DNA of 64,000 nt from Sesamum alatum (lineage: Eukaryota; Streptophyta; Magnoliopsida; Lamiales; Pedaliaceae). Below, piece after piece: positions 1 to 10,839 of the stretch. The stretch is taken from positions 22,162,046 through 22,226,045 of the forward strand of contig JACGWO010000007.1 in NCBI GenBank assembly GCA_034509735.1, given 5' to 3'. Made by a program: the position numbers and the translations under genes. The notes beneath the pieces were generated by a model. It was not told the origin of the DNA. It was given only the letters and a program-made list of their open reading frames with translations, and did no database searches. The first letter of the stretch is position 1. Every line of letters starts with the position of its first letter.

Positions 1-586
1 CCTTGGCATGCCACACATGCTTATCAATCTCATTTCACATCAAAGCTCTTTCATTTCGCATCATAGCTCTTTTTATTTCGCATCATAGCTCTTTTCACCT
101 CGCATCATAGCTCTTTCATTTCATTTTGCCACATAGGCTATTCAACAACTTCAAGGGGTATTCATATTATAATTACATTTAATTTCCATTACTCCCTCGA
201 TTCCACATATCACCGTTCTTGTAAGCCAACTAGCCACATAAAACCACATAGCAGCATATTTCACGACATAGTCATCCAAAGTAATCATCAACCGCTCGTA
301 CAATTCAAAATATATTAGTCAAGCACGACTCATAGGCTCACATAAAAGTAATATCACCAAGAAATAAAACATATATAGATAATACTAATTATTTACGTAC
401 ACACTAATAGAAATGAAGAACATATATATAAGTAGTACTAATTATTTACTTACCTCGATCTTATACAGATTTAATTAGCTGATATGAAGTCGTACGATCA
501 CCTTCTTTATCCCCGTGTCCTATCATAAGGTATAATGCGTATAATTAATATCTAGAATGCCAATTTCTAAATAAAATATTAAATAG

Positions 587-618
<32 letters not shown>

Positions 619-1418
619 TCACCAATCTCTCAATATTTCATTAAACCCTTCATCCTATTATAACTACCATTCATAATACCAATTCTTTGATTATATTTAT
701 CTCAAAATATACTTATCTTTACTAAATATAACATTTTCAAATATATTCTATAATATTTCTCAAATAAAATTTTCAACCCGATTAAACTAAGCCAATCAAT
801 TGTAGAAATTATTAAATCTAGTAAATTAAGCAGTTTAAGCTATTAATTATAACACCCCTAATTTAATTGAGCCATTTAACCAGGCACTAATTATAAATAC
901 TTCATAAAATTTTCCGGTTAAACACTAAATCGAATAGTATAATTAACATTTAATAAATACACTTATTAAATAATATCATTATATTAATTAATTACAAATT
1001 TAAAGTATTAAACTTACCTGTTTTCGGCAAATGAAATTAATCTGATTCCCTAATTCATTTTGAATAGTAAAGTGCATATGAAAGTACTATTACTCTTGTT
1101 CGTATATATATATATATATCTTCAATTGGTTAATGGTGGTGGCATGTGGGCCATGCCACAATTCAACCTCATCCTTTTGTTATTATTATTATTTTTTTTA
1201 AATTTTATTAAACTTTTTTTTAAAATACCCATTACGTCCTTTCTAATTTCTTAATTAATATAATTTGTTCCCAAATATTATATAAAGCTCCAATTCACTT
1301 CGTTCAAGTTTTAATATGATCAAAATTTAATCTATAATATATCTACTAATTAACTAAATTTTCTTAAATAATTACCAATGAACACCATAATTATGTATAA
1401 TAATTTGTGGGCGTCACA
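1..1418 (-). mobile_element. Ty3/gypsy-type LTR, partial, reverse strand
   Basis: Read on the minus strand from 1418, this begins TGTGACGCCC and follows the LTR of the gypsy element at 2815-15044 in the same order: an ATTAAAACTTGA block, then GAGCTTTATA.AATATTTG, and further in a GACACGGGGATAAAG block (near 505-525) and a GATCGAGGTAAGTAA block. It is clearly diverged from that LTR, so it is a related but older or different subfamily. The GGGCGTCACA at 1409-1418 is the expected LTR terminus. The other end lies left of the window, so neither its length nor a target duplication can be checked. It contains an (AT)n tract near 592-616 and no gene. Confidence 0.8.
38..124. repeat. 22-bp tandem repeat, about four units
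   Basis: Units beginning CATCATAGCTCTTT recur every 22 bp (about 38, 59, 81 and 103) with small differences in the second half of each unit. They lie within the reverse-strand gypsy LTR. Confidence 0.8.
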
Positions 1419-1700
1419 CTACGCGCGCGCGCCCGATGCGCATGCGCGAGCGCGGCCTGCGCGCAGGATGCGCACGCTAGTAGCGCAGCAGGATGGCGCG
1501 CGCGGGCAGAGGTGCCTGCGTGTGGCAGCCTGCCAGCGCGCGCCAGCGTGCGCAGCACAGCCGACCAGGCGCGCGCGCGAGCAGGCCGGGCCTGTTGGCC
1601 TGTGTGCACCGTCAGGCATGCCCTGGGCACGCACGGACAGCAGGCTGGGCCTGCTGGCCTGTGTGCGCCGGCAGAACGCTGCCGGTGGCGGCGGCCGGTT
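1419..1700 (+). repeat. GC-rich island in copia leader E
   Basis: About 280 bp of very GC-rich sequence in otherwise AT-rich DNA, with runs of alternating CG and all frames on both strands open with Ala/Arg-rich translations. It includes two 30-bp imperfect direct repeats (1581-1610 and 1640-1669, three mismatches). Similar islands lie at the same leader position in elements A (41305-41468) and C (50650-50886). Confidence 0.8.
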
Positions 1701-2346
1701 AATGTTTACGTTTTCTTGTTATTGAATTTTTTTTAGAAAATTCTGAAAAATTAGTTTTATTTAATTTTTCATGTTTTCTGAAAGAACATTATTTGGGAGG
1801 TTGTTGTATTGGATTTGGAATTCCGGGGTATTACTTACCTTCAAATAATGAGGAAGGGTCTTCCTAAACGAGAAAGGTTATTGCCAACGTTGTACCATGT
1901 TTTTCATACAAAACTCGTTTCTTTATCATGGGATGATGTGATTGGATATCATGGATAATATGCATATGTTTATGTGATTGGATATCATGTAATTATGTGC
2001 GCTTATTGAGAATGGATGATGACGAGCCCTAGACCGAATGTATGGTTTAATTTGTGTTGGGCCTGTGTGCCTCTTTTTGCTTTCTCCTTCTCCTCTTTAG
2101 TTTCCTTGGAATAATAAGGCATTCTATCTCCGTCCTATTGTACTCCCCCCGTGTTTTTGCTGGGGTTTCTTTTTACATATGTAATGAGAGTAGTCTAGGA
2201 GTGAGGATTTTATTTAATGTATTTGGTGGAGATGAAGGAAGGTCCACATGGAGAGCCCAGAATGGAGGATCCAAAGGCATTTCCATGGAGGTTTGAAAGG
2301 GTAAAAGAGACCAAGGCCCATCATAATGAGGAAGCTGATTTAGGTC

Positions 2347-2460
2347 GATAGCGTGGTCTCACGAGTCGTGGCACGACTGTCGTACTTAAAAGAAGCTGCA
2401 CTATGTCAAGAACGAAAAGTAGACTACTGTTACCTGTCTCACGAGTCGTGGAGGTACCAG
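2347..2460 (+). promoter_or_regulatory. Twin leader hairpins H1 and H2, element E
   Basis: H1 (2347-2381): GATA/TGTC (one T.G pair) and CGTG/CACG arms enclose GTCT, the palindromic core CACGAGTCGTG (2360-2370) and a G. H2 (2427-2460): CTGTTACCT pairs with AGGTACCAG except at one position, around the same core (2440-2450). The cores are 80 nt apart. The same pair occurs in elements D, A, C, gamma and beta. The pairing is seen in the sequence; a role in packaging or dimerisation is inference. Confidence 0.65.
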
Positions 2461-4149
2461 TGGGTCTATGATTCGGTCGATTGGGTCGGGTCTAACGCCC
2501 AAATAACGTGATTCACTTGGAGTCCTCGGGGTCACGTAAAAGGGTGAGGCAATTATCTTGGGAATCACGTGGAACAAGAATGGTATTGTATACCTCCCAC
2601 AGGATTCTTCCCATGCGAATCGTAAAAGGAGGGTATGGGGAAAATCGTTGTGGATCCCACGCCCACTAGGAAAGGGTATTTCACGAAAAGAACGTTTGAG
2701 AGTGTCGTCTTTTCGTATAAATAGTGGGAGCATTAAATGACTAAAGTCCAAGCATTTAATTATTTATCATAACTTCCATCTTTTAAAATTTTGTTGATCG
2801 TAGTTTTGTTTTAATGTGACGTCCATATAATTTTATTCATAATCGATGGATTAATTAGTAATTATTAAGAAAATCTAATTTAATTATAAGTTATATGTTG
2901 AAATTATAAATTGTTAGAAAAGGTGACCAGAAAGTCAATGGTATTGGCTGTTCTGAGAACCATTCGTCAATCTGTGAACAAGTAATATTATGTTAATGAA
3001 TGTAGTAAGGATTCATAGGCATGAGTTTGTTGTACTTACTGCTTGCATCGTTACGATGACACAACAAACGCCCACAGACTGAAATAACATTTCGGGAAAT
3101 TGGAACTACGCTTGGAGGTAGGTTCATGAAATCAATTTCGCCGAATCAGTCTGAAATACTCCAAGTCAAAGGAATCTCGAGAAAGGGCATCGAGAATCCA
3201 TTTGAGACTTGCACTAAGCATCTGCTGTCGTGTTTCATCGACTGGTGACGAGGATCGTCTAAGCAGTGTTAGTGGGTCGGCCTGCTGGGGAGCGGCCAAC
3301 TGAGGTGACTCGCGGGAATCGTCATATAGAAGCTACTCGGGCTTGGTCGGTATGACTCGTATTCCCGGTTCCGATAGTACGGGATTAGTCCTCGGACTTG
3401 AAGATCACGGCAGTCCCCTACATACTAAGGTTGTATCTTGGATCTGGTGAAATTTGACCGATTATATTACATGGTCATCATAAGCCTCGTCCAGTGCAGT
3501 CGGAGTATGTAAGAACGGTGAATTCCAAGATAGGATCTGTCCCCTGTCAAAGGATATGACAGCAAGATCTCCTATGCGCTCGGAGATGGTTTAGACTCAC
3601 AAAGTCTATGGCCATAGCACTTGATGTAGTGGGAAAGGATTTCCTACGTCGAGTTAAACCTATCTCGAGCATTATGCATAGTTGCCTAGTCAACGATGGG
3701 AACCGACCCCTAGACTAAAGGCCGGGAGACAGGCGACAGTAGGACCGTACCCGTACGTATCGAGCGTCGGTAGGACCGCACCTGCGTATAACTCGGAGCC
3801 TAAATGTTCACACCATAAATTCACCTAGTCTCTAGTGCCATGGACCGTTGCTAGATGGCCACCCATGGTAACGGACTACTTTGGTTATGAAATAACAAAA
3901 AGTAGGTCCAAGTCTAGCTGAAAGGTGAACCTAAAGAGTCACACCCGCTACACCAAATGAAAGGGAATTAATTTGGAATTAATTCCGGGAGAAGGTTTAA
4001 TTTAATGGAATTAAATTATACTTCTTGGAGATTCAAGCTTCGATGAATTATTTGGAATAATCGGGCTTGAGTTCATAAATTAGATTTATGAATTTTACAA
4101 AGCATGGGCTTTCCTTTTAATTAGATTAAAAGGGTGAATTAATTAATTA

Positions 4150-4590
4150 GTGGGCTTGGTATATTAAATAGGATTTAATATAAAGTCCATGGGACTATTT
4201 AATTTAGAATTAAATAATCCCATTCTATGGAATTAATTAATGGGCTTGGTATTAAATAGGATTTAATATAAAGTCCATGGACTATTTAATTTGGAATTAA
4301 ATAAAGTCCATTCCATTAATTAATTAATGGGCTTAGTATATTAAATAGGATTTTAATATAAAGTCCATGGGACTATTTAATTTAGAATTAAATAATCCCA
4401 TTCTATGGAATTAATTAATGGGCTTGGTATTAAATAGGATTTAATATAAAGTCCATGGACTATTTAATTTGGAATTAAATAAAGTCCATTCCATTAATTA
4501 ATTAATGGGCTTAGTATATTAAATAGGATTTTAATATAAAGTCCATGGGATCATTTAATTTAGAATTAAATAAAGCCCATTCCATAAAGC
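4150..4590 (+). repeat. Higher-order tandem repeat inside solo LTR
   Basis: Monomers of about 85-93 bp built from GGGCTTGGTAT..TAAATAGGATT, AATATAAAGTCCATGG and TTTAATTTAGAATTAAATAA. Two consecutive 178-bp dimers (4191-4368 and 4369-4546) look identical. The corresponding part of the gamma LTR at 55830-56000 holds only two monomers. Confidence 0.88.
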
Positions 4591-4757
4591 CCATCAAAAT
4601 GGATGGACAAGATTTGATCTAGAGAATGATGAGATGAAAGGCCATGATTAATTTGACTTAATCAAAGCCTAATTTGACTAGGATTTGACTAGGTCAAAAT
4701 CCTAGTCAAAGTGTGTCTCTTTGGAAGAGTTTGAGAAGGAATAGGAGTTCCATCTTC

Positions 4758-4765
4758 TATAAATA
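4758..4765 (+). promoter_or_regulatory. TATA box of gamma-type LTR
   Basis: TATAAATA, preceded about 50-100 bp upstream by a cluster of TTGACT/AGTCAA motifs (4651-4710) and followed by CA-rich then CT-rich sequence. The arrangement matches the U3 promoter of the other copia LTRs here. Confidence 0.65.
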
Positions 4766-5510
4766 CTTAAAAAAAAAAACACACACTCACACCTACTATT
4801 CTCTACAACTCTCATCTCTCAATTTCCTCTCAAAAATTCGTCCATGCCCTTTTCTTAATCTCCAAGAATTATACTTTGTTCTTCTTGATTTTATTCAAGT
4901 TAAGAACATAAGAGACATTGATTGCGTTAATTCATAGCGTGTATCGATGTCTCTTCTCCCCAAAATAATTTCTTGCTAGCACAAGGGTTGTTTGCTTTCC
5001 GGTGGAGCGAGTGAGATGATTTAGAGGGTCTCTTCTTGAGATCTTGGTGCAAAACGGGGAACAATGCATGTAGCCGAACGAAGACAAAACTACAACCGGG
5101 TAGGTTCTTTAATTTCGTTTTTTTTTCGTTTTCAATTCTATGGCCTCCATGTTGTGTTTTATTGAACATGAGATACACCGAACGCCCGGGAGAATCAAGG
5201 GCACACCCCTTGATTCGTTTATGTATATTATGCATAGTTTAAATTCCATTTAATTATGCTTTGTAATTTTTTATTACGCACTATTTCGCGCTTCCGCTAT
5301 TCGCGTTAATCTCCCTGGACGATCCACACATTCTTTCATAAATATATTAAAACTTGAGGGGACTAAATTAGAGCTTTATAAAATATTTGTGATCAATACA
5401 TAAATATATAGAAGTGAAGGATCAAATTGTAATTTTAATAAAAATTAAAAAAAAAACAAAATATCATTTTAGCACAGCACGTGGCTGCCTATCAATTCCA
5501 TCATCATATA

Positions 5511-5542
<32 letters not shown>

Positions 5543-6861
5543 AACTTACAACTTAAGAAAAACAAAACATATTTTAAAAGTTAAACACACACACTCACAC
5601 ATAGTTGAAGGTGATCATTTCGGGCACAAACCAGGACACGGGGATAAAGTAGAAGACTAATCAACTCCTTCTACTACCATAATCGTTTTAGGATCGAGGT
5701 AAGTATAGTTAATTGGATCTATATAAGTATATATATAATTATACTTATTTATCGTAAACCTGATTGATATTTATATATGCTTATTTGGATTACGTGTTTA
5801 TTTATAGTTATTTATGTAATATAAATGTTGACAGATGATTGTAGTATATTATATTTTATTGTTCCAAGGAGTTGAATGAAGAAGTCAATTATGAGTATAT
5901 CGTTAAATTGAGATAAAGATATGACTTACCTAATTGGGGAACATAGTCACTGGTTTGTGATGATGTATTGATGATGATGTGATTGATGATGTGATATGAG
6001 AAAAATGAATATAAGGTAGGTACCATGGCGCGTAGGGTACCGGGGTATTTCGGGTAGCGGGGGATATCCTGTGCTGATAGCTACACACTAGGGTGGTGTG
6101 GGGATGCCATGTTCATTGTGATGTTCTGTGCTGATATTGCTACACACTCAGATAGTGTGGGGATATCACATTCGACAGGTATCCTGTGCTGTATACGATA
6201 TGACATTGGACGAGATGATGATAGCCGGCAGAACCATTGACTGATGTACTCCAATTAGAGTAAGCAGGGCCCCAAGAGTACAAATGGTGAATCCTGATAT
6301 GGTACTGTAGACTGATGCATGATTGTGGTATTGATGACTTTGTAATTTTGTGGTAATTGTATATTGAATACTTGTTGGTTCATGTTACGACATGTAATTA
6401 TGTGTGTATATAGGCCGATTAGCTATACTTATTGAGTAGGCAGCTCATCCCTTGCCAACATTTTTCAGGAGATAGATCACGGTGATTAGCTACGTCAAAT
6501 TTTGAAGTCTGCCATGGACCTTAATAGGTAGGTCAGCCGTGACATCTGAAGCCGTGGGTTTTGGTCATATGATTATTAAATATCTAGTCTTTTGTCGGGT
6601 TTGCGTTTTAGATTTTGTAACAGCCTGAAACTTTCATCTTTTGGAGTTTGTACATATGTATATCTGTGGCCTAGTAAATATAAACATTTGATGATACCTA
6701 TCGTGATTTAAGATATATTTTTAGAATTATATTATATCGAAAAAAAATAGGATTTATATTATTAGTTTAAAATGAAAATTTTTATAAGACAACTTACAAT
6801 TGCGAAGATTATAATGATTAGTAATGATAAAGTATACTACCGTAGGGGGTGTCACATTGGG

Positions 6862-6873
6862 TGGTATCAGAGC
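6862..6873 (+). promoter_or_regulatory. Primer-binding site, initiator tRNA-Met (gypsy)
   Basis: TGGTATCAGAGC lies five bases after the 5' LTR. It is complementary to the 3' end of plant initiator tRNA-Met and primes minus-strand synthesis. Confidence 0.92.
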
Positions 6874-7587
6874 AGGTCTACGTTTCTAGGGTGGTAAGTG
6901 ACTATGGGATATGCTTAATGGTTAAATTGCTTAATGTAGGATGGCTTCAGAAGATGAACGTGTTGACCCAATAACTAATAGAGAAGAGTCAGTGGAGTCC
7001 GCAGAGGGCTCCATTGCACCTGCAAGTGAAGGTGGAGTTGGGGTAGGTCGAGAGGGTGTTGGTGTTGATGCTGCAAATCCTCCTGGTGGTGCTCCAGCGG
7101 TAGGGTTACCACCAGAGTATGCACGGATCCTCCAGATGGCTTTGCAGGCCCAGGCTCAAGCCCAAGCACAGTTTCTTGTACATGTACATGTACCAGCCCA
7201 AGTGCCAGCACAAGCGGTTCCTACAGTTGATCGTAATTATGAGAGGATTAGAAAGATGGGAGCTACAGAATTTGAGGGTACCTTAGACCCAGAGGTTGCT
7301 GAGAAATGGTGGAAAAAGATCGAAGATGTGATGAACTTGGTGAACTGTACTCCAGAAAATCGACTTAAGTACGTTGTTTCTTTATTCACGGGGAATGCAC
7401 TTATTTGGTGGAGGTCGGTAAAGAGGGCATATGAGCCACGAGAGATAACTTGGGCCGAATTTCAGAAAGAGTTTGATGATAAGTACAGACCTAAGATGTA
7501 CCAAGACAAGAAGAAGATGGAATTTCTGAACCTTGTACAAGGAGATGATCAGACAGTGGTTGAGTATGAGATTCGATTTGCTGCATT

Positions 7588-9568
7588 TGAAAGAAAATCC
7601 GGTGGATCGTCCCGGGAATTACGCGAATGCGGAAGCGCGGTAAAAATAAACGTATTAAAATAAAAGGCATGCTTTTAATTTAAAGAACATGCTCAAGGGG
7701 TGTGCCCTTGAGGTTCCCGGGCGTTCGGTGTATCTCATGATCATAAAACAATTAAATAAATCATGGAGGCCATAGAGTTAAAAATAAAGAGGGACGAAAT
7801 CTTAAACGAGACCTACCCGTTGTCGTTTTCGTCTTCAACTGCTACTCGCGTTGTTCCCCGTTTTGCACCAAGACCTCGTTCTTGAGATCCTCCAAATCGT
7901 GACACACGATCCACCCACGTATCTTGCACGTCGTGCTAGCAACGAACAAGTATTATTTTTGGAGTGGACGAATCAATAACTCGTTATCAATTAACGGTAT
8001 TGGTTCGTCTAAGTTCTTGATGTTCCAAGAACAAAAAGAACTAAGAAAAATATTTTCTTGCTAGAGAAAGAGAGAGGGGGCGGACGAGAAGTAGGAGAGG
8101 GAGAGTGTGTGTTGTGTGTGTTTTTCAAGAAGCATCATCATTTAAATGTTGGAAGCTAGGGGTTTATATAGAGGAAGAGTTTAATCCTCTTTAAACTCAA
8201 ACTCTAAGTAACCTAATTTGACTAGGATTTTGACCTAGTCAAAGTCCTAGTCAAACTAGTGTTTGACCTAGTCAAACGAATCCTAGCCTTCCATCTCCCC
8301 TTTCCATCTCGACCGTTGATTTTAATTTAATGGAATATTTAAATCCTATTAAATATTCCAAAAGGCTAAATAAATATAATATAATAAATTAATATTATAA
8401 TTTATTCTTAAGCCTATTAAATCAACCCTTTTAATAAATCCTATTTATTAATTTAATTCCTTTTATCAAATAGAAGGAATTAATTTCTCCAAGAAAATAT
8501 AGGACCCGATTAAATCTAATTTAATCATTCCTTTACTCCAATATTTAATTCCAAATTAAATACTAAGTGTGTGTGGATAGTGTGTGACTCTTTAGGTTCA
8601 CCATTCAGCTAGACTTGGTCGGATTCCTAGAACCCGTCCGTTACCATGGGTGGCCATCTAGCAACGGTCCATGGCACTAGAGACTAGGTGAAATATTTGG
8701 GGATGAACATTTAGGTTCTAACAGTACACTTGTCCTTCTGTCTTCGGTCTCATCACTTAGGGTCTAGGGCACGGAAGATGCAGGTACCCATTTTGGACCT
8801 AAGTGTCGGTCTGTCCCCACTAAACGCCGCAAGGGAAACCTTTTCCTTCTGTTCAGTCACTGTGGCCACAGATTTTAGGGACAAGACACAGAGCATATAT
8901 GAGACTCAACTGTCAACACCTTTTGACAGGAGACAGATCCTTTCTTGGAAACTACTGTCACTTTGTACACCCGAGCTGCACTAGACATGGCTTATGACTA
9001 CTCAAGAGTATTTTGGCAATCTCTCACCATATCTAAGATACAGACCTGATGCACAGGTAAACTCAGCAGTTCCTCAAGTCAAAGGACTTGGCCTGTACCG
9101 TTTGGAATCGGGAATACACGCCATACCTTGCTGACCATACTCAAGGTCCTCCGTAAGACGGTTCCCGCGAGTCACCTCAGTCAGCTGCTTCCTAGCATGC
9201 TGACCCACTAACACTGCTTAGACGACCTTCGTCACTCGTCGATGAAATACGACAGCAGATGCTTAGTGCAAGTCTCAAAGGGAATCCCGGTACCCATTTT
9301 CGGGATTCCTTGACTTGGAGATTTCCGGACTGATTCGGTAAGACTGATTTCATGGACCTACCTCCAAGTGTAGTCCCAGTCCCCGAAATCGTTTCTCAGT
9401 CCGTGGGCTTTGTTTGCGTAGTGAACAGAAATGTGAACGTAAACAAAGTATTGCCATATGAATTTTCACTTCTTTATTCATACACATTTTATCAAATACC
9501 AAACAATTGTCTAGACATAGGTTACATATTCCTGCCAAAATTGGCTTACATGGTCACCTATTCTAACA
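7588..9568 (-). mobile_element. Solo copia LTR, alpha type, TSD GCATT
   Basis: On the plus strand it starts TGAAAG, continues to GGATCGTCCCGGG, and ends GGTCACCTATTCTAACA, the reverse complement of an alpha LTR. It is flanked by GCATT (7583-7587 and 9569-9573) and is 1981 bp long. A reverse-strand TATA box lies at 8163-8170. It carries no internal region and sits inside the gypsy gag. Confidence 0.95.
8163..8170 (-). promoter_or_regulatory. TATA box of alpha LTR (reverse)
   Basis: TTTATATA on the plus strand (TATATAAA on the LTR strand). An AGTCAA/TTGACT cluster lies at 8214-8285, which is upstream for the LTR. Confidence 0.65.
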
Positions 9569-10320
9569 GCATTAGCCAAGTACGCACCGGAGGCAGTAGC
9601 AACGCAAGAGGATCGATGTTATCGATTTGAACAGGGGTTACGGCCAGACATAAAACGGGGTCTTGCAGTTAGAATTACAAACTTTAAAATTCTCGTTGAG
9701 TCAGCAGTTCGGATGGAAGAGGCAGTGACTGAAGATAAGAAGACAGGAGAAGAGAAGAGAAAGTCATCATATACGACAGGGGAATCCAGCAGGTTGACCA
9801 AGAGGGGCACCGGCCGTTCATTTTCAGCAGAAGGTGGAAGTTTTGCACGTGGTGGCTCCGCTTTTCGAGAAAGTAGTGGATCGAGAGTTGGTGGATCAGT
9901 GGGCTTCAACAGGGGATCGGCACAACGAGTTCATCTAGTTTTCCCTCTATTGGATCAGCTAGGGGAACTGCACAGAGTTATGGCAGAGGGTTAGCCTTTA
10001 TACGGAGTTGTTCTACTTGTGGGAGGCGACATTTGGGACCATGTTGGAGACAAGATGCTACAAACCGTACTTGTTATAATTGTGGGGGTAGAGGACACAT
10101 ATCTAGGGATTGTCCTAGTCAGATTACAGATGTAGGTGGAAGTGCAGCCAGTCAGACACAGAGTCAAAGCAATATCGGGAGTAGCGGCCGAGGAACTGAG
10201 AGGGGCAGAGGCAGAAGTAGGGGCAGAGGTGCTAGTAACAGAGATGGTGGCCACACTGTTGGTGGGAGTACGACGGGGGCCGGAACACAAGTAGCCCAGG
10301 GACAGACTCAAGCAAGAATA

Positions 10321-10839
10321 TATAACATGACTAGGGAGGAAGCTCCAGCCTCGAACGACGTGATTTCAGGTACAATCTTAATATTGGATGTTGAGGCTTA
10401 TATTTTGATTGATCCTGGTTCTATGCATTCATACATATCATCGGAACCTGCATCTAAAATACCTGGTGAGCCTAGCCCTTTAGGATATAATTTGATGGTT
10501 CAATTGCCTGTGGGAGGAGGTGTAATAGTGAATAATGTTAGAAAGGAGAGTTTAGTGAGGATTGGTGACGTAACCTTACCTGTAGATCTGATAGTGATGG
10601 ATCTAAAGGAGTTTGATGTAATCTTGGGGATGGATTAGTTAGCGCAACATAAGGCTGTGGTTGACTGTTATAAGAAAGAAGTAATGATTGAATCTACTGG
10701 CAAGCCAAAAGTAGTATTTGTGGGGGACCGACAAGTAGTGCCAGCTTGTGTGATATCAGCCATAGAGGCGAAACGACTGATGTTAGAAGGATGTGAGGGC
10801 TATTTAGCCCACGTGATAGATTTCGAGAAAACTAGTCCC
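10321..10839 (+). pseudogene. pol: Gypsy protease domain, broken
   Basis: The aspartic protease part of pol, in the same frame as the zinc knuckle. The active site reads LIDPGSMHSYIS (Asp at 10411-10413) where the family has D-S/T-G, so the second catalytic-loop residue is Pro. The domain continues through VDLIVMDLKEFDVILGMD. A TAG stop at 10636-10638 replaces the Trp usually found in GMDWL; the next codons (LAQHKAVVDC) continue in frame as expected. The DPG motif and the stop both argue against a functional enzyme. Confidence 0.88.

Larger units (their letters stand above)
1419..2814 (+). mobile_element. Copia element E: 5' leader fragment (plus strand)
   Basis: This matches the untranslated leader of the copia elements further right (56765-58341 and 60712-62105) in order and orientation: a GC-rich stretch, a T-rich block, TAATGAGAGTAG...GTGAGGATTTTATTT, the twin hairpins, a GTATAAATAGTGGGAG block, and a final stretch that in other copies leads straight into the gag start. 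It is cut on the left by the gypsy LTR ending at 1418 and on the right by the gypsy element starting at 2815, just short of where ATGTCTAAG should begin. No gag follows here. The ORFs in it are not credible genes. A short antisense frame at 2401-2751 recurs in other copies (see findings). Confidence 0.85.
2912..5338 (+). mobile_element. Solo copia LTR, gamma type, TSD TAAAT
   Basis: Begins TGTTAGAAAAGGTGACC and ends CATTCTTTCA, flanked by 5-bp duplications TAAAT (2907-2911 and 5339-5343). With one copy of TAAAT and the insert removed, the flanks match the gypsy 3' LTR near 13720-13740. It is the same LTR type as 54713-56750 but longer because of a tandem expansion at 4150-4590. No PBS or internal region accompanies it, so it is a solo LTR, normally the product of LTR-LTR recombination. 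Confidence 0.93.
2815..6856 (+). repeat. Gypsy 5' LTR, interrupted by a solo copia LTR
   Basis: Starts TGTGACGTCC and ends GGGGTGTCACA, so the termini TGTGAC/GTCACA are inverted repeats. Without the 2912-5338 insertion and one target copy it is about 1.6 kb. It contains an (AT)n/(GT)n tract near 5505-5541. Near 6063-6195 there is an imperfect ~60-bp tandem repeat (CTGTGCTGATA..GCTACACACT) that recurs in the 3' LTR near 14440-14570. The PBS follows five bases after the end. Confidence 0.92.
6941..10320 (+). pseudogene. gag: Gypsy gag, split by a solo LTR and frameshifted
   Basis: The capsid/nucleocapsid precursor. The ATG at 6941 is the first after the PBS and gives MASEDERVDP. The N-terminus is Ala/Gly/Pro-rich with a short (Gln-Ala) run. 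A retrotrans_gag domain follows (FEGTLDPEVAEKWW..., LFTGNALIWWRS, EFQKEFDDKY). At 7587 the frame enters the solo LTR 7588-9568. Past the right-hand target copy it resumes in the same codon phase with the usual gag continuation. Near 9925 there is a frameshift in the Ser/Gly/Arg-rich linker. The CCHC zinc knuckle CYNCGGRGHISRDC (10072-10113) is intact and is followed by an Arg/Gly-rich tail (GRGTERGRGRSRGRG). As it stands only about 215 gag codons are read before LTR sequence, ending at a stop at 7661-7663. Confidence 0.9.

Noticed and set aside
38..124. Short regularly spaced repeats that might suggest a CRISPR array
   Set aside because: The units abut without unique spacers, lie in an LTR, and the DNA is from a plant.
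592..616. (AT)n tracts here and near 5508, 13886 and 42318
   Set aside because: Ordinary microsatellites within LTRs.
1378..1736. Several overlapping Ala/Arg-rich ORFs on both strands
   Set aside because: They are produced by the GC-rich island, where stop codons are rare. Nothing supports translation.
4713..5242. ORFs in the 3' part of the gamma solo LTR
   Set aside because: They lie in R/U5-like LTR sequence, on both strands, with no family resemblance.
6975..7211. His/Leu-rich reverse ORF over gypsy gag
   Set aside because: It comes from the repetitive Ala-Gln coding stretch on the sense strand.
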